A DNA stretch of 64,000 nt from contig NZ_CAMLDC010000002.1 of NCBI RefSeq assembly GCF_946478805.1, positions 62,001-126,000 on the forward strand. Direction: 5' to 3'. The position numbers and the translations under genes are program-made. Below are positions 16,794-25,237 of the stretch, one piece after another; the stretch's first letter is position 1; each line of letters opens with the position of its first letter. Under the pieces are notes generated by a model that saw only the letters and a program-made list of their open reading frames with translations, had not been told where the DNA came from and searched no databases. Source of the stretch: an uncultured Fluviicola sp. (GTDB lineage Bacteria; Bacteroidota; Bacteroidia; Flavobacteriales; Crocinitomicaceae).

Positions 16794-17303
16794 TTAATTA
16801 GTTTCAATGTGTTTTTGTCGAAGTTCTCTGTCTATTTTTTTTACTAACTCCTTTTCAAATACATCGGTCAAGTATTTTAACCTTTTATTATCAATACCTC
16901 CATTTTCTTCACTACCTCCTTTGCCAAATTCATCATATGCATAAGAAATGAAAATTTCTGAAGTGTTTTCTTTATTCCAATCTTCTTCATCGCCATAAAA
17001 ACGAAAAGTGTATTTATTTTCACCTTTGGCTGTTTTTATTTTTATTGTCGTATAAGTCTTAACATAATCTTCATTAATTGTCGTATCAAAATCACCATTT
17101 TCCTTAACAGAAATGGTATAACTTTGTTCATCGATAACTTTGGTGATTTTTGAATTCTTATCTATGACTGAGTTAATTGCGTTTTCTAAATCATCTTTTG
17201 AAGTTGGATAACTATATCCTTTTAATGAACCATGAGTTCCGGCTTCCATTATGCAACTTGTTAATATAGCTAGGATTGAAAAAATTAATACTTTAAGTTT
17301 CAT
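16794..17303 (-). CDS. Small lipoprotein, unknown function
   Basis: 169 residues with lipobox LTSC (Cys near 17) after a short hydrophobic signal. The mature part is charged and mixes strands and helices (YTISVKENGDFDTTINEDYV, NKYTFRFYGDEEDW), with a Lys/Arg-rich C-terminal helix. Nothing recognised. It stands alone between two spacer repeats, and copy D lies directly upstream of its start, so its promoter lies inside or next to the repeat. Confidence 0.65.
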   Translation of the reverse strand: MKLKVLIFSILAILTSCIMEAGTHGSLKGYSYPTSKDDLENAINSVIDKNSKITKVIDEQSYTISVKENGDFDTTINEDYVKTYTTIKIKTAKGENKYTFRFYGDEEDWNKENTSEIFISYAYDEFGKGGSEENGGIDNKRLKYLTDVFEKELVKKIDRELRQKHIETN

Positions 17304-17321
17304 TTTGGTCTATTTTAATTG

Positions 17322-17470
17322 GGCATAACTTGTATATACATAACAATTAACTGCTTACAACCAATTAAAACAAGTTTTTGCACTGAAATTCAATCTGTAA
17401 TGGAACTTCAGTAAATAGTGTCTCGTCACATTATTGGTCAATACTACCAAAAAAATCTGAAATACAATGT
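17322..17470 (-). repeat. Spacer repeat copy D
   Basis: GCATAACTTGTATATACATA, ACAACCAATTAAAACAAGTT and then CAATCTGTAATGGAA, AAATAGTGTCTCGTCAC and CAATACTACCAAAAAAATCT match copy E at 18368-18530 in order. The outer ends GCATAACTTG and CAAGTTTTTGC form an imperfect inverted repeat. Confidence 0.65.
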
Positions 17471-17750
17471 TTCTTGTGGTTGTAACTTGACCTTGATTGT
17501 TTTTTGTGTCCTCAATTGAATATTCAGAAAAACCGTCAGTCAAAGCGTATTCTTGTAAAAGGTAGTATTCTGAATTTTCTAAAAAATTTTGTTCACACAA
17601 ACCTTGACAATTGCCCCAAATGTAGTTACGAATACACTCCTCTTTTTGGAAATACATTTTATGTTCTCTCATAATTTCATCATTATCAAGGAATGCTTCC
17701 TATTCAGGACATTCAAACGATTCTACAATGTTATTTTTATAACTTCCCAT
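17355..17750 (-). pseudogene. Interrupted small gene with in-frame TAG at codon 17
   Basis: An ATG at 17750 opens MGSYKNNIVESFECPE, then TAG at 17702-17700. The same frame continues EAFLDNDEIMREHKMYF to a stop at 17355. The frame after the stop is Cys/Glu/Tyr-rich and protein-like up to about 17455 (QEYALTDGFSEYSIEDT). Beyond that it runs into spacer repeat D, so the original 3' end is probably lost too. It starts 13 bases after the stop of the gene at 17763-18344, as expected for an operon partner. Alternatively a shorter product could start at one of the internal ATGs near 17672. Function unknown. Confidence 0.6.
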
Positions 17751-17762
17751 ATTTTATCCTAA

Positions 17763-18344
17763 TTAATTCTGATATCTAAAACCTAGAACCAACATAATTG
17801 AGCCCAAAATCTGAAAGGCTAAGAAAAAGATCGATGCAATTTTCTTCTTAAAGCTCATCTTTTCCATCCATTCAGCTTTTAATTTTCGATTTTCGGGAAT
17901 TTTTGCATCTGCTAATTGCACGAAAGCATATAGTGTATTTAAGTCGTTTACTTGTTGAATATTTGCTAACAACTCATTTGTATTCTCAACAAACTTTTTC
18001 ACGTCTTTTTCGCTTCCTAACAATTCAACATTAGTTGAAATAATTTTACCCATTCTGTATTTTTCGGCAGCTGCCTTAATAAAACTAGGTTGATAAAGTT
18101 GCTTTGTTATACTATCCTGGCTTTGTAATCCAAGATATAAATTTTGATATTCTAATGAGGTTCTTGTCATTTCTGTAAAGTCCCTATTGGCTTGGTCAAA
18201 TTGTTTTATTTCTTCGTCCCAAGAATTATAAAGAAACATTTGTATAGTGAATGACAAGAAAAGGAAAAGACTACCAAAAACATTCAGTTTTTTGGATATT
18301 GTTGGTTTACTCTTTGTCCAGTCAATTTTTATCATTTTTTTCAT
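17763..18344 (-). CDS. Two-helix membrane protein, unknown function
   Basis: 193 residues with hydrophobic helices at about 22-42 and 167-189 flanking a 120-residue, mostly helical, charged region that may be coiled-coil and extracytoplasmic. It starts MKKMIKIDW or at the second Met. No family recognised. It is followed closely by an interrupted gene and preceded by spacer repeat copy E. No nearby gene gives a function. Confidence 0.65.
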   Translation of the reverse strand: MKKMIKIDWTKSKPTISKKLNVFGSLFLFLSFTIQMFLYNSWDEEIKQFDQANRDFTEMTRTSLEYQNLYLGLQSQDSITKQLYQPSFIKAAAEKYRMGKIISTNVELLGSEKDVKKFVENTNELLANIQQVNDLNTLYAFVQLADAKIPENRKLKAEWMEKMSFKKKIASIFFLAFQILGSIMLVLGFRYQN

Positions 18345-18367
18345 CTGTATTTGTCGTTTTAAATGAA

Positions 18368-18530
18368 TTATAACTTGTATATATACACAAAAACTAACTA
18401 CTTACAACCAATTAAAATCGGTTTTTGAACTGAGATTCAATCTGTAATGGAATGGAGTATCAGCAAATAGTTTTCGTCACGTTTGTTCATCAATACTAAT
18501 CAAAAAAATCTGAAATACAACACCTTTCGA
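18368..18530 (-). repeat. Spacer repeat copy E
   Basis: The best-preserved copy with D: ATAACTTGTATATATACACA, ACAACCAATTAAAATCGG, CAATCTGTAATGGAATGG, AAATAGTTTTCGTCACG, CAATACTAATCAAAAAAATC and TGAAATACAA. It lies upstream of the minus-strand membrane gene at 17763-18344. Confidence 0.65.
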
Positions 18531-18607
18531 GCAAAAGGGAATCGAACCGCTATCAATTTCAGGAAACCGAATGAAATCACTACTTGCGAGTAATTTGACT
18601 TTTACCA

Positions 18608-18745
18608 TCCTCCTCGGTCCTCCTTCAAAGGAGAAAGCTCGGTATCAACTTCGAACCGGGATTCTTCCTCATTCTCGTTCTCATTTTCACTCTGAAAAAG
18701 AAAGAGCCAGAAAGAATGAGAAGCAGAATGAGAATGAAGAACAAA
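18608..18745. repeat. Dispersed CTCATTCTC...GAGAATGAG repeat, copy G
   Basis: TCCTCCTCGGTCCTCC, ACTTCGAACCGGGATTC, CTCATTCTCGTTCTCATTTTC, AAAAAGAAAGAGCCAG and AATGAGAAGCAGAATGAGAA align in order with copy F at 16546-16700. The CTCATTCTC and GAATGAGAA arms can pair. It abuts the tmRNA terminator. Confidence 0.65.
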
Positions 18746-18785
18746 AAGAAAGCCCCGACGATAAATGTCGAGGCTCTTTCTTTTT
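18742..18785 (-). terminator. tmRNA terminator
   Basis: On the minus strand GAAAGAGCCTCGAC, a loop, GTCGGGGCTTTC and a T-run form a long, nearly perfect hairpin directly after the tmRNA 3' end. Confidence 0.8.
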
Positions 18786-18786
18786 G

Positions 18787-19187
18787 TGGAGTCGGAGGGG
18801 TTCGAACCCTCGTCCAAACAATGGTTCCGAATGTCTTCTACATGCTTATTTTTTGATTGGTTTTCGAGCTGGATTCGGACAAAAACACCCAAGATCCAAC
18901 CTTAGCTTCTGTGATCTCACACCTTGCGCGAAGCTCGCTCAGTGCCAGATTTTCTAAAATGATTCCCCTTGGCCTGCTGATCGAAAATCAGAATCGTGCA
19001 GAGGAGAAACTTGTCCGTGTACTAAACTTCCACTGGATTAAGCCGAATTTACCTAGTAAATTAAGCAGCAAGTGCGTATGACGTATTGTCAATTATGGTT
19101 CGCAGCAAGATATTTAAGAGCTTCACTACAACGCTCTGCATGCTTCCCACCGAAATCTCGATCGCTGTCAAATCCAATGTCGACCCC
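18787..19187 (-). ncRNA. ssrA: Transfer-messenger RNA (tmRNA)
   Basis: The minus strand begins GGGGTCGACATTGGATTTGA and ends with a T arm GGACGAGGGTTCGAACCCCT and acceptor strand CGACTCC. The latter pairs with GGGGTCG over 7 bp including one G-U. CCA is not encoded. The tag reading frame ends SYALAA-stop at 19061-19063. The resume codon is not certain; GAC at 19090-19088 would give the tag (A)DNTSYALAA. tmRNA with SmpB rescues stalled ribosomes and marks the product for proteolysis. Length is about 401 nt. Confidence 0.95.
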
Positions 19188-19325
19188 AGTTGTAACACAC
19201 AAATTTAAGAAAAAATCGCGACCATGAGCGACTCCTTATGTTTTGTTAACTCAATTTCAGTTTTTTTTTGCTACTATTGAATCCGGACGAAAAGCTGAAA
19301 ATCACACCAAATACGAACAAATAAT

Positions 19326-20192
19326 ATGAAAAGGATCGCAACACTCTTGGTATTAACTCTTTCCACGATCGTGGCTTTTGCACAGAAAGGTAAAACCGTG
19401 CAGTCAACCTCAGCCAAACCCTTTGTTTTGGGCGCGATTGAAGAAATGCAATCAAAAGAACTGGGAGAGAAAAGAACGTTGAATATCTACCTCCCGGAAG
19501 GTTACAATCCAAGCGACTCGATCAAGTATCCGGTAATTTACCTCCTGGACGGTTCAGCAGATGAAGATTTTATCCACGTAGCCGGACTTGTCCAGTTCTA
19601 TAGTTTTGAATGGATCAATCAGCTCCCGAAATCAATCCTGGTTGGTATTGCAAATGTTGACAGAAGACGAGATTTTACATTCGCCACGGAGTTTAAAGCA
19701 ACAATCCCTACTCCAACAGCCGGACATTCCGACAAATTCATTTCCTTCATTGAAAAAGAACTGCAGCCTTTTATTGAATCAAACTATCGAACGAATACGG
19801 ATAAAACCATCATCGGGCAATCATTGGGCGGACTGCTTGCCACGGAAATACTTCTGAAAAAACCGGTTCTTTTCAACAAATACATCATTATCAGCCCGAG
19901 CTTGTGGTGGGGAAATGGTTCGCTGCTGGAGGAAAACTCCCCCATTCTATCTGAGAATTTCACGCAGCAAACGAATGTCTATATTGCCGTCGGAAAAGAA
20001 GGATTAACGCCTACCGAACCTGCACGTGTCATGGAAGTCGACGCCAATTTACTGGCAGACAAACTGAAAGGGACGAAAAGCAAAAGTCTGACGGTATTCT
20101 TCGACTATTTACCTTTGGCAAATCACGCCACGATTATGCACCAGGCCGTTATGAATTCATTTAATTTCTTGTACCCGGTTACTCCGAATTGA
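19326..20192 (+). CDS. Exported alpha/beta hydrolase, esterase D/IroE-like
   Basis: 288 residues with a signal peptide (MKRIATLLVLTLSTIVAFAQ). The esterase-D-type fold is recognisable from RTLNIYLPEGYNPS, YPVIYLLDGSADEDF, the nucleophile elbow GQSLGG (Ser166) and LWWGNGSLLEE. The last His is probably the one in LANHATIMH. Relatives hydrolyse siderophore or simple acyl esters in the periplasm. No siderophore genes are visible here, so the substrate is open. The following AraC-type gene is 38 bases downstream on the same strand and may be co-transcribed. Confidence 0.85.
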   Translation: MKRIATLLVLTLSTIVAFAQKGKTVQSTSAKPFVLGAIEEMQSKELGEKRTLNIYLPEGYNPSDSIKYPVIYLLDGSADEDFIHVAGLVQFYSFEWINQLPKSILVGIANVDRRRDFTFATEFKATIPTPTAGHSDKFISFIEKELQPFIESNYRTNTDKTIIGQSLGGLLATEILLKKPVLFNKYIIISPSLWWGNGSLLEENSPILSENFTQQTNVYIAVGKEGLTPTEPARVMEVDANLLADKLKGTKSKSLTVFFDYLPLANHATIMHQAVMNSFNFLYPVTPN

Positions 20193-20230
20193 AACGGAAA
20201 ATTAATTGAGAACAGGTATCTGCTGAAAGA

Positions 20231-21055
20231 ATGACAATAAAAGTTTACAAACCCACTCACCCACTTCTGAAAAAACACATTGAATGCTTTTATATACTTG
20301 AGCAAACGCCGGAAGAAAAACCCGCTACTTATTTCACTTTTCCGAGTATTTATACCATTGTTAGCATCAGCGAACAAACTGAAACCTTGGAAACAGAAAA
20401 CAAAATAACCGTCAAACACTGCCAATCCAATGCGATTGAAACAAACCTGGTGAGCAACTTCAACGAGCCTGTCTTTGTGGAATATGAGGGTAAAATCAAC
20501 GAGATCACAACCTACTTCAAACCTCTCGGACTAAATGCATTTATAAGAAAGGATTTGCAGTATTATTCTGAAGGGAATTTTGCTGATTTTAGTCCACATG
20601 ATGATTACAAGGATGTCATGGCATCTATTCTGTCACTAAAGAACCGGGATGAACGAATTGAAAAAATAGAAAGCTATTGGATCTCCAAATTGAAAGCGTT
20701 TGAAAATCCGTTGTTGGAAAATGTGCTCGCCGAAATGATGGATTCAAATAACATCAGTCAATCCATGACGAAATTGTCTCTGAAAACCGGTCGATCCCGA
20801 ACAACCATAAACACCCATTTTGAGAAACATATTTGTAAAACACCTTCGCAATTAAAAAAGATAATCCGGTTCAGGGCTGCTATTCAAAGCCATCTTGAAA
20901 ACGGGAATGAAGGCAATTTATCGTACAACCTGGATTACTTTGACCAGTCTCATATGATCCGGGATTTTAAAAAACTAACCGGTTTTACTCCTAAAGCGTT
21001 TTTTTCCAGGATAGCAACACTTGAAAATGGACAAATAAAATGGATCTTTGTTTAA
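20231..21055 (+). CDS. AraC-family transcriptional regulator
   Basis: 274 residues. The C-terminal 100 residues hold the two helix-turn-helix units of AraC proteins: SQSMTKLSLKTGRSRTTI and the signature YFDQSHMIRDFKKLTGFTPK. The N-terminal half (YKPTHPLLKKHIECFYILE...) is of the small-cupin sensor type often seen in Bacteroidota AraC proteins. It could control the esterase upstream or the serine hydrolase downstream, but no binding site is evident. Confidence 0.88.
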   Translation: MTIKVYKPTHPLLKKHIECFYILEQTPEEKPATYFTFPSIYTIVSISEQTETLETENKITVKHCQSNAIETNLVSNFNEPVFVEYEGKINEITTYFKPLGLNAFIRKDLQYYSEGNFADFSPHDDYKDVMASILSLKNRDERIEKIESYWISKLKAFENPLLENVLAEMMDSNNISQSMTKLSLKTGRSRTTINTHFEKHICKTPSQLKKIIRFRAAIQSHLENGNEGNLSYNLDYFDQSHMIRDFKKLTGFTPKAFFSRIATLENGQIKWIFV

Positions 21056-21126
21056 GGGGTTTACAAAAATACAATTCCATCCTATTATTAAGTGATAACA
21101 TTGCAGCTCAATTCTATTCTTAAAAA

Positions 21127-22431
21127 ATGATGAAGCTGAGCTTAATAATAATGCTATTCCCTATTTCAATTTTCGGGCAAAAAAAGATCGCAACCAATCT
21201 TGCAAACTACATGCAGGCGCAAGTGGAAGTCAACCATTTCAGCGGAACTGTCCTGGTTACTCAAAACGGCTCGGTTTTATTGAAAAAAGCATATGGTTTG
21301 GCGGATTACGAATGGGATGTCAAAAACACGGTAGATACTAAATTCCAGCTGGCTTCGGTAACAAAACAATTTACAGCTGCGTCCATTCTTTTATTGGTTG
21401 AAAGAGGAAAGTTGTCACTCGATGACCATCTGGGTAATTTTTTTCCGGATTTCCCAAAAGCCGATAGTGTTACGATTCACATGCTATTATCTCATTCTTC
21501 CGGACTTGGATTAGGCTTTAAAGAATTGGCATTAAGTACCATCAGCGCTGATTCCGCCTATTCTGAAATAAAAAAAATACCTTACGAATTTTCACCCGGG
21601 ACCAAAACCGCCTATAGCAATATCGGCTATTACTTATTGCGTCGGATTATAGAACAAGTTTCAGGTGAAACGTACGCAGTTTTTTTAAGCAAAAATATCT
21701 TTGAAAAGGTTGGGATGAAGAATTCAGGCGTCAGCAATAATGATTCCATAGTCTTAAACAAAGCAAAGGCCTATTGCAGAACTGAAAAAGGATTTATTCA
21801 CAATCCTTACATCAATTGGGCGGTCAACCTGGGCCACGACGGCGTTTATTCCACGGTTGAAGATCTGGCTTTATGGGATCAAGCTCTTTACGGAACTACG
21901 ATCTTATCAGCAGAAATGAAAAAACGGATGTTTACTTCCTACAGTGCCGAAAATTGGGGATATGGATTTATAATCAACCCTTTTTATAATCACGGACATC
22001 AACTAATTGCACACGATGGCGGTTTTTTCGGTACAATGACTTCCTTTAACCGGTTTACGGATGACCAGCTTTTTGTAACGGTCCTTTCCAATAACGAATC
22101 TGAATCGTATATCATTGCATACGGACTTTCTGCAATCGCTTTTCAGAAAGATGTGGAACTTCCTTACAAACATTCTCAAATTAAAACAGATTCTGCCACA
22201 TACGATAAATACGTGGGAAAGTATGGGGAAATTGAGATCCTGAAAATCGATGGAAAGCTGTATTATAATCATATAGAAATGGAACTTCTTCCTGAATCTA
22301 AAACAAAATTTTTCAGGGCCGATAACAATGAACGGACCATCGAATTTGTCCCGGATGAATTTGGAATCTATAATTCCATCATCCGAACAAAAGGCGGAGT
22401 CAAAGAAGTGATCAAGAGAAGTGTCCGATAA
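21127..22431 (+). CDS. Exported class C beta-lactamase-like serine hydrolase
   Basis: 434 residues. A signal peptide (MMKLSLIIMLFPISIFGQ; the second Met may be the true start) is followed by a class C/DD-peptidase-like domain. SVTK gives the SxxK nucleophile (Ser77, Lys80) and YSN in KTAYSNIGYYLL the second motif. HDGGFFG near the C-terminus fills the KTG-like position. The last 90 residues form a lipocalin-like tail (YVGKYGEIEILKIDGKLYY), usual in such Bacteroidota proteins. It probably cleaves peptides or esters in the periplasm rather than acting as an antibiotic resistance enzyme. Confidence 0.88.
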   Translation: MMKLSLIIMLFPISIFGQKKIATNLANYMQAQVEVNHFSGTVLVTQNGSVLLKKAYGLADYEWDVKNTVDTKFQLASVTKQFTAASILLLVERGKLSLDDHLGNFFPDFPKADSVTIHMLLSHSSGLGLGFKELALSTISADSAYSEIKKIPYEFSPGTKTAYSNIGYYLLRRIIEQVSGETYAVFLSKNIFEKVGMKNSGVSNNDSIVLNKAKAYCRTEKGFIHNPYINWAVNLGHDGVYSTVEDLALWDQALYGTTILSAEMKKRMFTSYSAENWGYGFIINPFYNHGHQLIAHDGGFFGTMTSFNRFTDDQLFVTVLSNNESESYIIAYGLSAIAFQKDVELPYKHSQIKTDSATYDKYVGKYGEIEILKIDGKLYYNHIEMELLPESKTKFFRADNNERTIEFVPDEFGIYNSIIRTKGGVKEVIKRSVR

Positions 22432-22520
22432 AAAAGAGAAACTGCTCTAATAATCTCATATGAAATAATTTACTCTTTCAATCGTTCAGATTCTATCTTT
22501 ACTTCACAATCATTGGAACG

Positions 22521-23372
22521 ATGAAATCAATTCTTATTTTCCTATTGTTTTTTTACGTCTTTGATTCAACCGGACAATGTGCAGGAAATATCGTGGTAAA
22601 TGGCTCATTTAACAGCCAGGAGGGTGAAGCAGTTACCGCTCCAGGTTGGACAGCAAATTCTACTCCGGACGTTAATAACGCTTTAGGTCCGCTAAACTCT
22701 ACAGTCGGATACACCTGGATCGGAACTCCCATCTCTTCTTTAGATGGAGGAACCTGGCAGAACTTGTACAGTCCCTATGAAAAAATAGAACAGGCTTTGA
22801 CCGTTACACCAGGTGAATCCTATACTTTGGAATTTGAATATGCTGCTCAAGGAATCGTTTTAACTGTAAACGGTTCAATCATCGCCGATCCGGTTGCTGT
22901 TAATATTTACATCGATAATGCACTCGTAGCTGCAACTCCGCTTGATGTAACGCAATATACATGGGAACATTATTCGTATACTTTCATAGCCAACAGCAGT
23001 CCGGTAATCCTTAAGTTAGGTCCTTCTGATTTCTCCTATATAGCAATTGACGGGGTTTGTGTACCTGGATCAGCTTCAGACATAAATCCCCCGACTTTTA
23101 TTGACCAGTTGGAAATGCCCAATATTTTCACTCCTGACAATGATGGAATCAATGATTTTTTCTACCCAAAGGAACTAACGGATATACACCAGGCATCTCT
23201 TAAAATAGTAAATCGTTGGGGAAACGTCGTCTTCGAAACGGATGATGCCACCATCGGATGGGATGGTAAAATAAATGGTGAAAATTGCTCGGAAGGAGTT
23301 TATTTTTGGATTCTAAATTATTCAGACACTAAAAATTTGCCTATGCACGGTTTTTTGCAATTGATCCGATAA
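22521..23372 (+). CDS. T9SS type B (CHU_C) surface protein
   Basis: 283 residues: signal peptide (MKSILIFLLFFYVFDSTGQ), then a beta-sandwich region of the carbohydrate-binding/DUF642-like type (NIVVNGSFNSQEGEAV, YTLEFEYAAQG, IYIDNALVA). The C-terminal 85 residues are a gliding-motility-associated domain, NIFTPDNDGINDFF, IVNRWGNVVFET, GWDGKINGE, GVYFWIL. Such tails direct export by T9SS with a PorP/SprF-type partner. No PorP/SprF-like gene is adjacent. Ligand unknown. Confidence 0.85.
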   Translation: MKSILIFLLFFYVFDSTGQCAGNIVVNGSFNSQEGEAVTAPGWTANSTPDVNNALGPLNSTVGYTWIGTPISSLDGGTWQNLYSPYEKIEQALTVTPGESYTLEFEYAAQGIVLTVNGSIIADPVAVNIYIDNALVAATPLDVTQYTWEHYSYTFIANSSPVILKLGPSDFSYIAIDGVCVPGSASDINPPTFIDQLEMPNIFTPDNDGINDFFYPKELTDIHQASLKIVNRWGNVVFETDDATIGWDGKINGENCSEGVYFWILNYSDTKNLPMHGFLQLIR

Positions 23373-23475
23373 AAAATCTGATGTCCCAAAGCGTTGCTTT
23401 AAAATAGATCCTCGTTTTTTTGATCATTATTCATTTTGATTAATTATTAATCTTTAAAATCCTAAATAATAATCA

Positions 23476-23483
23476 TATCTTTG
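23476..23483 (+). promoter_or_regulatory. -7 promoter element for the radical SAM gene
   Basis: TATCTTTG is a perfect TAnnTTTG match, 25 bases upstream of the ATG at 23508. Confidence 0.6.
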
Positions 23484-23507
23484 CTTTAACCTTATCTTGT
23501 TAAAGCA

Positions 23508-24572
23508 ATGCCGGACAATTTACCTTATAAAAACGGGCGCGGCGCCCAGATCAATCCGCACAATCGCTTCTTTTCACAGGAAAAGGGAGATGATTTTGAT
23601 GATATTGATCCTTCGGAAGAACCCGAGTTGAAAACCAAATTCATCGAGATCCATCCCAAAACAATCGTAAACAAACTGACAAGTTCGGACGTCGGTATGT
23701 ATTATTCCCTGAATCCTTACCAGGGCTGCGAACACGGCTGCACGTATTGCTACGCCAGGCCGACACACGAATATTGGGGCTACAGCGCGGGAACGGATTT
23801 CGAACGCGTGATCCTGGTCAAGAAGAATGCTCCCGAATTATTGGAGGAAGCGTTGAATAAAAAATCTTGGAAAGTTCAGACTATCTCCATTGCAGGAAAT
23901 ACGGATTGCTATCAACCTTGTGAACGGGAATACCAAATCACGCGGAGATTACTGGAAATCATGCTAAAATACCGGCATCCAGTTGGGATCATCACTAAAA
24001 ATGCCTTGATTACCCGCGATATCGACATCCTGGAAGAACTGGCTAAATTGAACCTGGTTGCTGTGAATATCAGTCTCACCAGCCTGAAGGAAGAATTGCG
24101 AAGAAAATTGGAACCGCGAACTGCAACCAGTCATAAGAAATTGGCGACGATCGAACTTCTTTCACAACACGGAATTCCGGTAAATGTATTGATGGCCCCG
24201 ATTATCCCGGCTTTGAATGATGATGAAATCTTTTCGATTGCAGAAGCAGTTTCAAAACGTGGAGCCTTAAGTTTGTACCACCAGATTGTGCGGCTTAACG
24301 GACCGAATGGAGAAATATTCACCGATTGGGTAACGAAGAATTATCCCGACCGTGCCGAAAAAGTCCTGAATCAGATCCGGGATTTGCACGGAGGAAAACT
24401 GAGTGACAGCCGTCCCGGGACACGAATGAAAGGAGAAGGTGTCTATGCCTTGAATATCCAGCGACAGGTGCAACTGGCAAGGAAACGTTTTCTTCCCGCA
24501 ACTCCTTTTCCACGACTCAGAACCGATCTGTTCACCATTCCGGATACGAGCGGACAAATAAAACTGTTCTAG
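23508..24572 (+). CDS. PA0069/Rv2578c-type radical SAM protein
   Basis: 354 residues. The radical SAM cysteines are in GCEHGCTYCYARP (Cys74, Cys78, Cys81, CxxxCxxC). The family signature AGTDFE follows, then QTISIAGNTDCYQPCEREY and ITKNALITRD. This belongs to the spore-photoproduct-lyase-like PA0069 group, cytoplasmic, with a 4Fe-4S cluster and S-adenosylmethionine. The reaction is not established for the group. The Gly/Arg-rich start (NGRGAQINPHNRFF) is also typical. Transcribed alone from a clear promoter and ending at a terminator. Confidence 0.9.
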   Translation: MPDNLPYKNGRGAQINPHNRFFSQEKGDDFDDIDPSEEPELKTKFIEIHPKTIVNKLTSSDVGMYYSLNPYQGCEHGCTYCYARPTHEYWGYSAGTDFERVILVKKNAPELLEEALNKKSWKVQTISIAGNTDCYQPCEREYQITRRLLEIMLKYRHPVGIITKNALITRDIDILEELAKLNLVAVNISLTSLKEELRRKLEPRTATSHKKLATIELLSQHGIPVNVLMAPIIPALNDDEIFSIAEAVSKRGALSLYHQIVRLNGPNGEIFTDWVTKNYPDRAEKVLNQIRDLHGGKLSDSRPGTRMKGEGVYALNIQRQVQLARKRFLPATPFPRLRTDLFTIPDTSGQIKLF

Positions 24573-24575
24573 AAA

Positions 24576-24602
24576 ACAAAAAGGAACCCGCAGTGGATTC
24601 CT
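24576..24602. terminator. Bidirectional terminator
   Basis: AAAGGAA/TTCCTTT stem around a CCCGCAGTGGA loop, between convergent genes. Confidence 0.65.
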
Positions 24603-24629
24603 TTCAATAAAATTTATCTCTATCAGATT

Positions 24630-25019
24630 TTAAGCATCCAGCAAATCTGCTGTTGCCAATTCTTCTTTTTTGGTTGGGATGGCTCCCGTACCGTATTCCT
24701 TGCGGATAAAATTTGCAACCGCATCACGAACCTTCACCTGTTTTGGCTTCATGGAGGTAAGAAACACAATGAACGGAATAAACACCCCCAAAAGCACAAT
24801 AGACAGAGCAAACAACATTTGACCTCCCATTGTTGGAAACGCTTCGGTTAAACGGACGAATCCCTTTTTTTCACCAAGGATTTGTGCTCCTGCAATCTTC
24901 CCTTCTCCAATAATCAAAACCTTTGGCCCTCGGAATTTCACTTGGTATTCCGGGAATGCGGCTTCCAATTGAGGTTTTAATTCAGCTAAAGTATACGGTC
25001 TTTCAACATTTACTTTCAT
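24630..25019 (-). CDS. Small membrane protein, unknown function
   Basis: 129 residues. The first 60 (MKVNVERPYTLAELKPQLEA, KVLIIGEGKIAGAQI) look like a small alpha/beta cytoplasmic domain. One or two hydrophobic helices follow at about 68-90 (MLFALSIVLLGVFIPFIVFL), then a short polar tail. No family recognised. Single gene, convergent with the radical SAM gene. Confidence 0.65.
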   Translation of the reverse strand: MKVNVERPYTLAELKPQLEAAFPEYQVKFRGPKVLIIGEGKIAGAQILGEKKGFVRLTEAFPTMGGQMLFALSIVLLGVFIPFIVFLTSMKPKQVKVRDAVANFIRKEYGTGAIPTKKEELATADLLDA

Positions 25020-25183
25020 AGTAATGAGTTTTAGTTTGAGGACCTAAAATAACACCTTTTTTTAAATCGGCATATGCTTTTTCCTCAACAGCAATTCTGA
25101 ATGCGTATTATAGTTATTTGAACAACGGTTCAGGACAGAACAAAGCTCTTGCACAAAAGTGTGAAATCCCAATTCACAATTGC

Positions 25184-25210
25184 GATTCGTAATTCCCAGT
25201 TCGTAATTTC
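25184..25210 (+). repeat. ATTCGTAATT-type short repeat, copy 1
   Basis: GATTCGTAATTCCCAGTTCGTAATTT lies 30-55 bases before the ATG of the M1 peptidase. The same word recurs at 28632-28678 and 61491-61510, each time upstream of a plus-strand start. Confidence 0.5.
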
Positions 25211-25237
25211 CTATCTTTAACCTATATTTCTAAAACT

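Noticed and set aside
18602..18957. Frames of 96 and 128 codons over repeat copy G
   Set aside because: They are formed by the GAGAATGAG repeat and the tmRNA 3' end, giving Glu/Asn or Ser/His low-complexity peptides.
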